Source: Thalassotalea euphylliae
GTDB lineage: Bacteria; Pseudomonadota; Gammaproteobacteria; Enterobacterales; Alteromonadaceae
Assembly: GCF_003390375.1 (NCBI RefSeq)
Contig: NZ_QUOT01000001.1
Span: forward strand, 2,356,001-2,420,000
Reading direction: 5' to 3'
DNA length: 64,000 nt
Both the position numbers and the translations under genes were made by a program. The notes beneath the pieces were generated by a model. It did not search any database. It had not been told where the DNA came from and worked only from the letters and a program-made list of their open reading frames with translations. Positions 25,156 to 34,512 of this stretch are shown one piece after another. How positions within the stretch are numbered: position 1 is the first letter of the stretch; each line of letters opens with the position of its first letter.

Positions 25156-25168
25156 GTATAAATACAAT

Positions 25169-26566
25169 CTACCCGTTATCGAATGTCTCGACTATTTCAG
25201 CAATCAATATAGCCACTAAAATAAAGAACATAGGTATCGCAGGCAGGTGATATTTTGCATTACTTTCGAATACTGAGTGTACTGTAAAAAAATATAAAAA
25301 AGACAAACTTAAAGTAGCAATCAAGTGATCAGATGTTATCAGGCTATACAGTTTTTCTCGACAGAAAAATATTATCAGCCACAATAATAACCAGAATGTG
25401 TTAGCCCCTAATTTCAAGCCGTAATAAGGTATCTCACCTATTGGTTGTTGAGCACTTCGCTTAAGAATCGAATAAATACCGGTACTATCGTCTCCTAAAA
25501 ACTTGGTCATTTTGATAAATGACAAGTAAAAAAAGTCTACTGGATTATTTTTTATCCATTCTATTGCCAACTCTTTCCCTCGCTTGTCTTGCTCTAATTC
25601 TGACAAATGTGAAATATCAATTGCTCCTTTAGCAATGTAGCCCCCCGTCGCAATTTCATTATTCGCACGATACATATTTGAGCCACCATTGGTCGATATC
25701 ATCACAAACTGATCAAATACTTGTGTATTTCTATAACTCCAGGGTGCAATTGCCGATAGCATTCCAGCAAGCAAGCAGACAAACAAGCTTAACTGGTTCG
25801 TAAAGTGTAATTTTTTAAACCAGTTTAAAACGACAAAAACAGAGACAAAGAGAATCGTGCCCGGTTGAATCAAAGCGCAAAACCCCAGAACAAGCCCATT
25901 AATAAAGTGATACTTGAAACCACTTTTCTGAGTGTATAAATAAACAGATAGCAATAATAGCGTCATTAAGGGTAGTTCTTTGTAGGCATCTAGTGCGCCC
26001 AAAAGTCCTGTTGGCCAAAACGTAAAAATTGATATTGCTACAATTGCAGCGCGTCGCGAATGATATTTATGCGTCAATTGAAAGATTACGTAGCTAGCAA
26101 TTAAGGTAATGAGACAATTTTGTATAAATATAGTGCTAGTAGATACGGGAATAATGCCAAGGTGAGAAACATATAAAAACAGTGGGTAGCCCGGTGGCCA
26201 ATAGGCATATGTATTGCCATGTTGATAGCTATTTTCTGATATCAGTTGGTTGGCAAGCGAAACATACGTAGCGGAGTCTGAAACAAAGTTGACAGGGAAG
26301 AGAACAAAAGCGGCTATTTTTATTGCCAATCCCAACACAACTATTAATAGCGGTGACACTGTGTAATTGAAACTCCAGCGAACTCTTTTTCCAAAATATA
26401 AAAATAAGGCTAATGTTGACGTCGTTAGCCCTATAGAAACGGCATAGGCAATAGCTGGTTGTGTTAAAAATTCCTCTAATATAAGTAAAAAAACACTAAA
26501 CACAGCCAGAGGCACAATAGCCGTCCAAACCAACCTATGCAGTTGGCAAAATGCTGTGTCTAACAT
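25169..26566 (-). CDS. Glycosyltransferase family 39-like integral membrane protein
   Basis: 465 residues with about 11 membrane helices. The first large periplasmic loop has the acidic pair and sequence DSATYVSLANQLISENSY followed by YWPPGYPLFLY, which fits the ArnT/PMT-type GT-C superfamily that uses polyprenyl-phosphate sugars. It starts one base after the stop of the GT2 gene that could make such a donor. It is the last gene of the leftward operon before lexA. Acceptor (glycan, lipid or protein) unknown. Confidence 0.72.
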   Translation of the reverse strand: MLDTAFCQLHRLVWTAIVPLAVFSVFLLILEEFLTQPAIAYAVSIGLTTSTLALFLYFGKRVRWSFNYTVSPLLIVVLGLAIKIAAFVLFPVNFVSDSATYVSLANQLISENSYQHGNTYAYWPPGYPLFLYVSHLGIIPVSTSTIFIQNCLITLIASYVIFQLTHKYHSRRAAIVAISIFTFWPTGLLGALDAYKELPLMTLLLLSVYLYTQKSGFKYHFINGLVLGFCALIQPGTILFVSVFVVLNWFKKLHFTNQLSLFVCLLAGMLSAIAPWSYRNTQVFDQFVMISTNGGSNMYRANNEIATGGYIAKGAIDISHLSELEQDKRGKELAIEWIKNNPVDFFYLSFIKMTKFLGDDSTGIYSILKRSAQQPIGEIPYYGLKLGANTFWLLLWLIIFFCREKLYSLITSDHLIATLSLSFLYFFTVHSVFESNAKYHLPAIPMFFILVAILIAEIVETFDNG

Positions 26567-26567
26567 G

Positions 26568-27521
26568 TTAAACTTCCTTCTCTATCGTGTATAACGGTCT
26601 AGATTTAGTCTCCATATATATTTTGGCAATATACTCACCGACCACTCCTAAACTGAGTAGCTGTACACCGCCAATAAAAAACACTGGAATTACGATAGAT
26701 GCCCAGCCTGGAACCGCGTTGTCGCTAAACAGCTTCACTGCAAGCACCCAAAAAATCATAAAAAACGCGAACAACGAAACAAGAAATCCCAAGCCTGTTA
26801 TAAACCGCAGTGGCGCATGGGAGAAAGAGGTCACTCCCTCGACTGCAAACGCTAGCATTTTCTTTAACGGATATTTTGACTCTCCAGCAAAGCGTTCGTG
26901 TCGTTCATATTCAACACTGGTTGAACTAAACCCAAGTTGCGGCACGATTCCGCGTAAAAATAAGTTAACTTCTGAGTAACGCTTTAATTCTTCGAGTGCT
27001 TTGCGACTTAACAGGCGGTAATCTGCATGATTAAACACTAATTCAACACCCAATTTCGCCAGTAGTTTGTAATAAGCTTCCGCCGTATAGCGTTTAAAAA
27101 AAGTATCTGTCTCTCGTTTAGAGCGCACCCCATAGACCACTTCATGGCCTTTCGCATATTCATCAACCATAGCTTCAATCGCACTGGTATCGTCTTGTAA
27201 ATCAGCGTCAATGCTAATCAGTATATCTCCTTTAGCATTGTGTAAACCAGCCAGTAGCGCATTTTGGTGCCCTCGGTTCCTCGACAATTTATAACCTTTC
27301 ACAAAGGAGTTTGACTGTGCATGAGATTCGATAATTTCCCATGTATGGTCTCGACTACCATCGTCCACAAAAAAAACACAACTCGATGAATTTAATTTGT
27401 TTTTTTCAATAAGCAGTTCAATTGTAGCTGAAATACGCTGAATTGTTTCGGGTAGCACTTCTTCTTCGTTGTAACATGGAACAACGATTGAAAGACTAGG
27501 TATTTCATTTATTGGAGTCAT
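26568..27521 (-). CDS. Family 2 glycosyltransferase, polyprenyl-phosphate sugar synthase type (GtrB/ArnC-like)
   Basis: 317 residues. GT-A domain with VVPCYNEEEVLPET at the start, DDGSRDHTW, the DADLQDD metal-binding motif near 110, and SRNRGHQNAL; then two membrane helices near 235-255 and 270-295. Such enzymes transfer a sugar from a nucleotide donor to undecaprenyl phosphate on the cytoplasmic face. The neighbours are a GtrA-type flippase and a GT-C transferase, the classic three-part system for adding a side sugar in the periplasm. Confidence 0.87.
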   Translation of the reverse strand: MTPINEIPSLSIVVPCYNEEEVLPETIQRISATIELLIEKNKLNSSSCVFFVDDGSRDHTWEIIESHAQSNSFVKGYKLSRNRGHQNALLAGLHNAKGDILISIDADLQDDTSAIEAMVDEYAKGHEVVYGVRSKRETDTFFKRYTAEAYYKLLAKLGVELVFNHADYRLLSRKALEELKRYSEVNLFLRGIVPQLGFSSTSVEYERHERFAGESKYPLKKMLAFAVEGVTSFSHAPLRFITGLGFLVSLFAFFMIFWVLAVKLFSDNAVPGWASIVIPVFFIGGVQLLSLGVVGEYIAKIYMETKSRPLYTIEKEV

Positions 27522-27582
27522 CGACTAATAAATCCTTTTTTAATTTTTGTTAATACACTATCTCTAAATACGACTTATCTGA

Positions 27583-27969
27583 TTAGCTTAATTTAACTTT
27601 CTCAACTCTCTTGAATGTCCAAAGCTTATTAGCCCCATAGTTCCAAATAAGAGCAAACAAAGTGGCTGCAACCTGTGCAACTAAATAATAAAAATTAAGT
27701 ACTAGACTAAACAACGCAAAAACTGAGGTATTAATTAATAAACCGACTAATGCAACCAATACAAAACGAGGCAATACTCTGGCGTGTGCTTGATTACTGG
27801 TAAACGTAAAGTAGTAATTTAACCAGTAGTTCAACAATGTACTTAAACAGTAAGATAACATCGTGGACGTCAATAATGCCAAAGAAGCGAATTCTACAAA
27901 CATAATCAGTAGGCAATATTGACAAATTGTTGCCACCCCGCCTACGCCAATGAATTTTAGAAGTCTCAT
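27583..27969 (-). CDS. GtrA family membrane protein
   Basis: 128 residues with four membrane helices. GtrA proteins are thought to flip polyprenyl-phosphate-linked sugars across the inner membrane for O-antigen or cell-wall modification. The start is set at ATG 27969 (MRLLKFIGVGG), which has GGAAG five bases upstream and matches the family start; a longer frame would overlap the epimerase gene. The C-terminal ALIWNYGANKLWTF is a family hallmark. Confidence 0.85.
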   Translation of the reverse strand: MRLLKFIGVGGVATICQYCLLIMFVEFASLALLTSTMLSYCLSTLLNYWLNYYFTFTSNQAHARVLPRFVLVALVGLLINTSVFALFSLVLNFYYLVAQVAATLFALIWNYGANKLWTFKRVEKVKLS

Positions 27970-27992
27970 TACTACTTCCGCATTATCGTTCG

Positions 27993-29015
27993 TCAACCTG
28001 AGTGTGCCAAATACCAAGGCATAGCTTCAAGAATACCTTGTTGAATACGATGGCTTGGATCGTATCCAAGTGCTGACTTTGCTTTAGAAACATCAGCTTG
28101 CGAGTGTCGAACATCTCCCGCTCGAAAATCTCGATATTCAGGCTCTGTTGCAATCTGAACACTATTATCTAATAAGGCATGCTTGATAGATGCATAAAGC
28201 TCGTTGAGCGTCGTTCTATCGCCAAGCGCAACATTGTATACCGCGTTTTTCGCTTCAGCTGGTGCAGTGGCGGCTAGAATATTCATTTGTACGGTATTGT
28301 CGATATAACAAAAGTCACGGCTGGTTTCGCCATCACCATTGATAAACACAGTGTCACCTTTAATCATGGCAGCAGTCCATTTAGGGATTACCGCCGCATA
28401 TGCGCCATCAGGATCTTGTCGGCGACCAAACACATTAAAATAGCGTAGGCCAATACAATTAAAGTCATATGCTCTAGCGTAGACATTCGAGTAAAGCTCA
28501 TTAACGTATTTTGTTACCGCATAGGGGGAAAGTGGGCTACCAATGTTCTCTTCAACTTTGGGCAATGCCGGGTGATCACCATAAGTAGAACTGCTGGCGG
28601 CATAAGTAAAGCTCGCAACATTTGCTTGCTTTGCTGCCTCAAGCATATTCAAAAATCCTGTAACATTGGCAGCATTAGAGGTAATTGGATCAGCCAGCGA
28701 GCGCGGCACAGAGCCTAAAGCTGCTTGGTGTAAAACATAATCAACACCATCGCATACTTGTGAGCAGGTGTTAACATCGCGAATGTCACCTTCTACAAAC
28801 GTAAACGCCTGCCATTGCTTCGATGAAACGAGTAGTTTCACTTCTTCCAGGTTTTTTTGATAACCGGTGGCGAAGTTATCAAGACCAACAACTCGTTGAT
28901 CTAGTTTTAGTAAGGCTTCTAAAAGGTTAGAGCCGATAAAGCCCGCAACACCTGTAATTAACCAAGTTTTAGGCTGCGCTTTCAATTCTTGGCATATTTG
29001 TTCGTACTTATTCAT
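27993..29015 (-). CDS. tviC: UDP-N-acetylglucosamine / UDP-GlcNAcA 4-epimerase (TviC/WbpP type)
   Basis: 340 residues from the MNKYEQICQELK start; the longer frame overlaps tviB. Short-chain dehydrogenase fold with TGVAGFIGSN (NAD binding, 21-30), SSS at 141-143 and the catalytic Y165-x3-K169. The opening KTWLITGVAGFIGSNLLE is typical of WbpP and TviC. Together with TviB it should make UDP-GalNAcA, giving the polymer acidic residues. Confidence 0.9.
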   Translation of the reverse strand: MNKYEQICQELKAQPKTWLITGVAGFIGSNLLEALLKLDQRVVGLDNFATGYQKNLEEVKLLVSSKQWQAFTFVEGDIRDVNTCSQVCDGVDYVLHQAALGSVPRSLADPITSNAANVTGFLNMLEAAKQANVASFTYAASSSTYGDHPALPKVEENIGSPLSPYAVTKYVNELYSNVYARAYDFNCIGLRYFNVFGRRQDPDGAYAAVIPKWTAAMIKGDTVFINGDGETSRDFCYIDNTVQMNILAATAPAEAKNAVYNVALGDRTTLNELYASIKHALLDNSVQIATEPEYRDFRAGDVRHSQADVSKAKSALGYDPSHRIQQGILEAMPWYLAHSG

Positions 29016-29025
29016 CCACTCTGCT

Positions 29026-30300
29026 CTATAGACGCATATCAACTTGGTCTTTGGGAAGCACACACTTTAAGTCATACAAGACATGTGTCGCTTTACCTAA
29101 CGCATGAATTTGCTCAGCCCCCATCGCTTTAAATTCATCGTGTGCTACCGCCAAAATCACGGCGTCATAATCACCTTTTTTAGGCTCGGCAGTAAGCTTA
29201 ATACCGTATTCTTCTTGAGCTTCTTCACAAGCACAGAGCGGGTCAACAACGTCAACGTTCACGTTGTACTCTTTAAGTTCTTCAACAATATCTATCACTT
29301 TGGTATTGCGAAGGTCTGGGCAATTCTCTTTGAAGGTTAAGCCCATCACCAACACATGGGCCTGTTCTACTTGAATACGCTTTTTCAGCATACCTTTGAC
29401 AAGCTGTGAAACCACATAGTGCGCCATGCCATCATTTAAGCGACGTCCTGCAAGGATCATTTCAGGATGGTAACCCACTGATTGTGCTTTGTGTGTTAGG
29501 TAGTAAGGATCAACGCCAATGCAGTGCCCACCGACTAAGCCTGGGCGAAACGGTAAAAAGTTCCACTTGGTGCCTGCGGCCTCCAACACCTCTAACGTAT
29601 CAATATCAAGTTTATTGAAAATCACCGAGAGCTCGTTAATTAACGCAATATTAACGTCACGTTGCGTGTTCTCAATGACTTTAGCAGCTTCAGCCACTTT
29701 AATAGACGAGGCTTTATAGGTGCCTGCCGTGATAATTGATGCATAAAGCGCATCAACTTTGTCAGCAATTTCAGGGGTTGAGCCGGAAGTGACTTTTAAA
29801 ATTGTCGGTAAGCGATGTGTTTTATCGCCTGGGTTAATGCGCTCAGGGGAATAACCAGCAAAGAAATCTTGGTTCAGCGTTAACCCTGAAATTTCTTCGA
29901 TAATTGGAATGCAATCTTCTTCAGTTGCACCAGGGTAAACTGTTGATTCATAAACAACAGTTGCACCTTTACCAATTACACTGCCAAGCATTTCTGATGC
30001 TTTTCGCAGGGGAGTTAAGTCCGGTTGGCGATGTTTATCAATAGGGGTTGGTACAGTAACAATATAGAAGTCACAACCTTTGAGCAGCGTTTTATCTGTC
30101 GTACATACCAGGTTGCTCGCTTGCTTTAATTCTTCAGCCTCAACTTCATTAGTGCGGTCTAAACCATCATTTAACTCGTCTACCCGTTGCTGATGAATAT
30201 CAAAGCCAATAGTTTGGTACTGTTTGCCAAACTCTACCGCCAATGGCAGACCAACATAGCCTAAGCCAATAATTGCAATTCTAATATCACCATTAGGCAT
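29026..30300 (-). CDS. tviB: UDP-N-acetyl-hexosamine 6-dehydrogenase (TviB/WbpO type)
   Basis: 424 residues. N-terminal NAD domain (IAIIGLGYVGLPLAVEFG), middle GYSPERINPGDK, catalytic C260 in GGHCIGVDPYYL. The enzyme oxidises the C6 hydroxyl of UDP-GlcNAc or UDP-GalNAc to the uronic acid in two NAD+-dependent steps. It starts the tviB-tviC pair; the stop lies 10 bases before tviC. Confidence 0.92.
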   Translation of the reverse strand: MPNGDIRIAIIGLGYVGLPLAVEFGKQYQTIGFDIHQQRVDELNDGLDRTNEVEAEELKQASNLVCTTDKTLLKGCDFYIVTVPTPIDKHRQPDLTPLRKASEMLGSVIGKGATVVYESTVYPGATEEDCIPIIEEISGLTLNQDFFAGYSPERINPGDKTHRLPTILKVTSGSTPEIADKVDALYASIITAGTYKASSIKVAEAAKVIENTQRDVNIALINELSVIFNKLDIDTLEVLEAAGTKWNFLPFRPGLVGGHCIGVDPYYLTHKAQSVGYHPEMILAGRRLNDGMAHYVVSQLVKGMLKKRIQVEQAHVLVMGLTFKENCPDLRNTKVIDIVEELKEYNVNVDVVDPLCACEEAQEEYGIKLTAEPKKGDYDAVILAVAHDEFKAMGAEQIHALGKATHVLYDLKCVLPKDQVDMRL

Positions 30301-30389
30301 GCTCTCTTCCTTGTGTTGTTTACAATTTGTTTATTATTTAACTTATTCTTACATAGAAACATAACAAACAAAACGCGATATTTTGTATT

Positions 30390-33300
30390 TTATAAATTCG
30401 GAATAAACGGTGCAGGTTTGATTCCCAAGTCAGCTCGACCTTCAAAGAATGTATTGAAGGCCTTAGGGGCTCCTTCTATACCTCCAACAATAATGTTGTC
30501 TGAGATATCTAATTTTTGAGGTTCCTCCTTCATTGCTATTAAGCGAGCATAACTCTTGTCAGCAATAAATATGTTGTTCCTAATGACAATACTGCCTTCG
30601 TCATGAGATACCCCCTCAACCCCCCAACTTAGTAGGTCATGGTTTTCACTATAGGCGCCCTCGACTAAAACACTATTCTCGATCCTAACTTGTCCCCCAT
30701 TCGGGATGTCTATGAGCCGGCTATCTCTTGTTAAACTGCTTCCAATAACAGACTCTATTATCTCGGTGTAGTAAGAGCGAGACTTTATTTCATGGCCGCC
30801 AGTTTGGTTATTTAAAAAAGACGAGTTCTTAATCAATAGTCGTGTTTTAGCCATCGTATATACGCCATGAAAAAAGCTACCATGTCCCATGTATTCAAAA
30901 CGACTATTCTGGATAACGATATCCCCTCCCTTTGGCGAGCCTAACAAACCACCTTGTGCATGGTGAAAATAAACATTATTTAAAGTAAGACCTCGCCCTT
31001 CAAGACGAACGCAAACTCCATTATTTGAAGGAACTGATATTGAGTGACATTCAAGTCCATCAATTATCAAATTGTTGCCCTTTGCAACAATTGCTCCCTT
31101 ACCTTGACTGGCAGAACCAAAAATAACTGCGCCAGGCTCGGCAGTAATCTTGACATTATTAGCTGTCACCACACCCGAAGCTTTGTATAGACCTCTGCCA
31201 ATATTAATCTCGCTAAAAGCTCTAGCTGTTTTTAACGCTGTCTGGAAATCTTTAGCCGGTTTACCATCTAGTGTAATAACCCCCGGAGCATGTTTTAGAT
31301 TAGTCAGTTTCTGCAGCTGGACTTTTACAACCTCTTGAGCAGGAGGATCTAGCATTGAACTAATTGTTTGAATATGAAAAGGCTCACCAAATATTCGATA
31401 CAATAAATACAGACAAAAAACACCAGCAGCACTGTATAAGAGGTACGATTCTTTGGGTAGTAAAGCTGTATTAAAATGTCCTTTCAAGTTCAATGCTGCT
31501 CTACTTACCCTACATGCAAAGCATGTCACAAAGATAAGCCCTAGAACCAACACTGACCAACGTATCACCAGCTCTGACTGGCTAAGCTGATTCTCCCTAT
31601 CTGGACCAAGAAGAAAATCAGCAGCCGAGAAGGTTTGGCCATATTTCACAATAACTGGCTCAAGTCCATAGTTAAGTGTGTACCATGAGCTAGCTATTGA
31701 GATCAGAATAATCAAAGGAAACCAAATTAGCCGAGCCTTACTCTTTACTGACACGATCAAGTAAGCCAATCCAGCTAATATAGACAGCGAAATAAATGCA
31801 GTACTTACTGCTATAGGACTTGCGATAAGTTCGGTAAGGTTATCAGTCGAAGCATTAATAAAAACCGTGATATAGCAGAATGCTATTGCGCCTGAGGAAA
31901 CAATTGTCACTTTAAATTTATTTGTTATAGTCTGCTTTTTTCTCACCCAAAAGAGAATCAAAAGCAATGGAAAATAAATAAAACCAATTAACGCAGAAAA
32001 GCGTACAAAGTACTCGACATATCTCACAAAGTTAGCAGTCATCGACAGACTAAGTATTTTTAATAGGGAAGCAAGCCAGCTAGATTCTTCACGCATTGCA
32101 AAGATATCCCTTGCGTAAACTGAGGCCCCGATTATGTCTTGTAGGCTTTCTTCAGAAATCGCTAGCGTAATTGCAATAAAGGCAATAAGGAGAATTTTCA
32201 CCTGAGTCCCAATGAATTCTGAAACTCTTAGCTCACAGTCTTCTTTAATTGTATTAGCAGAGCAATACCCACCACCAAATATACATAAGAGAAACACGTA
32301 GAAGAGTAGAACATCTAGTACTGAACCGTTATTTTCAAACAATTCTCTAACGTTATATGGAATGCTTGGCAACGACAGGACAAGGCTAATAGCCATGTAA
32401 AGCAACATATAGCCACCTACCAACAAGCTTATTAAAAACACAGGAGTGTTTTTTTCTTTGCTACAAGAAATTGCTGTTTTTGAGACCCTATCTTGTGTTT
32501 GCGAATTATAATATTCGGTTACATTACCTAGCATACTGGCAAGCAAGTCACCAATATGTCTAACCAATAAAAAAGCAACACCGACCAATACCACATCGCC
32601 AATATCAAACGTCCGACCTGAAATAAATATTTGCGAACACTCAGTTATTAAAACTAAACCTGCCAGCACATAAGCTTGCCGATGCAGGCTGTATTTAAGT
32701 TCAAGCGATAGCCACATTGCTGCAGAAAATAGCGAGACTTTTAGAAGAATTGTTGAGACACCTGCATATACTTGGCCACTAAGGTAACTATGAAACGGCA
32801 ACATACTGAAGGCATTGTGTATTGGTTTTCCTGCGCTAATAAGACTTGAGAAAAAGATAGATGCAAGAAACAACACATAAAGCTGTTTTTGATTTCGATC
32901 GTCGTGCCAATCTCTCAAACGAAAGATCAAATACCCTATTAAGGGAGCAATAATAACCGCCCATGTTACGCTATTCTGATAGATAACAACTTTTGCAACT
33001 AGCAACCCGATATAGCCGACTACAAAAAAAGTTAGTGTAACGGGCCGCCAAAAGCTTAATAACCTAAACATCACAAGCCATGTGACTGTATTGAATAAAA
33101 CTAACCAAACATTAGATGCACTGGGTGCGACCAAGAGGGGTTTGATACTGTGCTTAAGGGCTTGAAAGTCTATACTTGGTAGAAATGGGGCAAGCTGTGA
33201 GAGTAAATAAACGATAACAATAGCTATGGGCAACATAGCTATTGGGTTTTCTAACGAGACTTTAACTCTATCGAAAAAATTTATTGCAATAAAGCCAAGA

Positions 33301-33644
33301 GTGAATCCAATGCTGTTAGATAATACATCAATTAAGTTGGGATCCCTCTCTGCAATTCCGATTTGAAGTACTTGCAGAATGAAAGCAAAAAACAGCACAA
33401 CTCCAAATGGCCTCAACCATGTGTATAATTGCGATAAATGCAATCCCTGTTGCAATGCACTGAGTCTATACGCTACCCCTAGAGGTAAAAAAAGTAATAA
33501 ATTACCAAGTACGTCTCCAATACTTGGTATGTTGATATTCAGCCATATTAAAGAACTCGCAGACAGTTCCTCTAGAGAAAATAAAAAAGGGTAAAGCGAG
33601 CCATAAGCTATAATCACATATAAGATCGCTATTAATTTTTTCAT
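30390..33644 (-). CDS. Giant VanZ-like membrane protein with C-terminal parallel beta-helix
   Basis: 1084 residues. Two VanZ-like units are seen: about 1-125 (IPSIGDVLGNLLLFLPLG ... LIDVLSNSIGFTLG) and about 285-370 (ECSQIFISGRTFDIGDVVLVG). Further membrane helices continue to about 755. From about 770 to the end there is a soluble right-handed beta-helix: repeated short strands such as GNNLIIDGLEC, GRGLTLNNVYF, GGDIVIQNSRF, TRLLIKNSSF and GSIVIRNNIF, the pectate-lyase-like fold of polysaccharide lyases and epimerases. The combination suggests a membrane-anchored enzyme or binder acting on the polymer in the periplasm. No catalytic residues could be assigned. Confidence 0.72.
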   Translation of the reverse strand: MKKLIAILYVIIAYGSLYPFLFSLEELSASSLIWLNINIPSIGDVLGNLLLFLPLGVAYRLSALQQGLHLSQLYTWLRPFGVVLFFAFILQVLQIGIAERDPNLIDVLSNSIGFTLGFIAINFFDRVKVSLENPIAMLPIAIVIVYLLSQLAPFLPSIDFQALKHSIKPLLVAPSASNVWLVLFNTVTWLVMFRLLSFWRPVTLTFFVVGYIGLLVAKVVIYQNSVTWAVIIAPLIGYLIFRLRDWHDDRNQKQLYVLFLASIFFSSLISAGKPIHNAFSMLPFHSYLSGQVYAGVSTILLKVSLFSAAMWLSLELKYSLHRQAYVLAGLVLITECSQIFISGRTFDIGDVVLVGVAFLLVRHIGDLLASMLGNVTEYYNSQTQDRVSKTAISCSKEKNTPVFLISLLVGGYMLLYMAISLVLSLPSIPYNVRELFENNGSVLDVLLFYVFLLCIFGGGYCSANTIKEDCELRVSEFIGTQVKILLIAFIAITLAISEESLQDIIGASVYARDIFAMREESSWLASLLKILSLSMTANFVRYVEYFVRFSALIGFIYFPLLLILFWVRKKQTITNKFKVTIVSSGAIAFCYITVFINASTDNLTELIASPIAVSTAFISLSILAGLAYLIVSVKSKARLIWFPLIILISIASSWYTLNYGLEPVIVKYGQTFSAADFLLGPDRENQLSQSELVIRWSVLVLGLIFVTCFACRVSRAALNLKGHFNTALLPKESYLLYSAAGVFCLYLLYRIFGEPFHIQTISSMLDPPAQEVVKVQLQKLTNLKHAPGVITLDGKPAKDFQTALKTARAFSEINIGRGLYKASGVVTANNVKITAEPGAVIFGSASQGKGAIVAKGNNLIIDGLECHSISVPSNNGVCVRLEGRGLTLNNVYFHHAQGGLLGSPKGGDIVIQNSRFEYMGHGSFFHGVYTMAKTRLLIKNSSFLNNQTGGHEIKSRSYYTEIIESVIGSSLTRDSRLIDIPNGGQVRIENSVLVEGAYSENHDLLSWGVEGVSHDEGSIVIRNNIFIADKSYARLIAMKEEPQKLDISDNIIVGGIEGAPKAFNTFFEGRADLGIKPAPFIPNL

Positions 33645-33687
33645 TTTCAGTCAACCAAGCTCAATCGCACAAAGTACATTTCAGAAA

Positions 33688-34512
33688 TCAGATAGATCTT
33701 AGGAATTCGAGAGTAAACTGCTCTACTTTTCGTTTCCACTTTTTTGTCGAAAAGGTATGATCGGAGTCAGTCAAACGCTCGGTAAAGCAATGGGCTGACT
33801 CAATTTTTTGCCAAGCCTTGTCGGTAAATGCTTGTTGCTCAAATTCTTTTGCCGTCAAATCATTACCACTCAAGATCAGTAATAACTTACCGTTAAATTG
33901 CTGTAAGCCTTTTTTCATCCGCTCTTGATAGCTTGCTTGATGGCTCTTATTTCCGGTGTTAATACTATCTGCGGCAAAGCTTTTTACCTCTTTAACACTG
34001 GCGGTCACATCGACTTTACCGGCGATTAGCTTTCGCCAAAAATTTTTTGAGAATAATCGCTGCAAATAATAAAACCTGAGCATAGTCTTACCCATAGCTT
34101 GTTCGCTTCTTAGCCACGGATTTAAAATAACCAGCCCTTTTACTCTGGGATCTTGATGGGCGTATATAAGCGCCGCCGAAGCCGCATCACAAAGCCCCCA
34201 AATCACCACGCGCTTGAGCTCAGGTTGCTGCTGCATAAAAGCATCGATTGCCGCACCGATATCATCATCGATATTGTCAAATTCAGCTTTATCACCAGAT
34301 GAATCCCCCATCCCCGTGTAATCAAAACGCATGGTGGTATAGCCAGCGTCGGCTAAACATCGCGCTAACTGCACAAACTGGCGATGACTGCCTACACGAT
34401 ATTGAGGCCCCCCAACAACAACTAGTACCCCTGTTTCGCTATTTTCAGCACTAGGGTGAACAATTGATAGCAATTGCTCATTATTGGATGAGAAAGTGAA
34501 AGTGTATTCCAT
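33688..34512 (-). CDS. Exosortase A system-associated hydrolase 1 (TIGR03100)
   Basis: 274 residues, alpha/beta hydrolase fold. The signature GGPQYRVGSHRQFVQLAR (34-51) and FDYTGMGDSSGD are typical. At the nucleophile elbow the sequence is GLCDAAS with C108 where serine normally stands. The start is ATG at 34512, sharing one base with the stop of hydrolase 2 (TAATG), a translational coupling. It is the third member of the ACP-hydrolase 2-hydrolase 1 set known from XrtA loci; the reaction is unknown. Confidence 0.85.
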   Translation of the reverse strand: MEYTFTFSSNNEQLLSIVHPSAENSETGVLVVVGGPQYRVGSHRQFVQLARCLADAGYTTMRFDYTGMGDSSGDKAEFDNIDDDIGAAIDAFMQQQPELKRVVIWGLCDAASAALIYAHQDPRVKGLVILNPWLRSEQAMGKTMLRFYYLQRLFSKNFWRKLIAGKVDVTASVKEVKSFAADSINTGNKSHQASYQERMKKGLQQFNGKLLLILSGNDLTAKEFEQQAFTDKAWQKIESAHCFTERLTDSDHTFSTKKWKRKVEQFTLEFLRSI

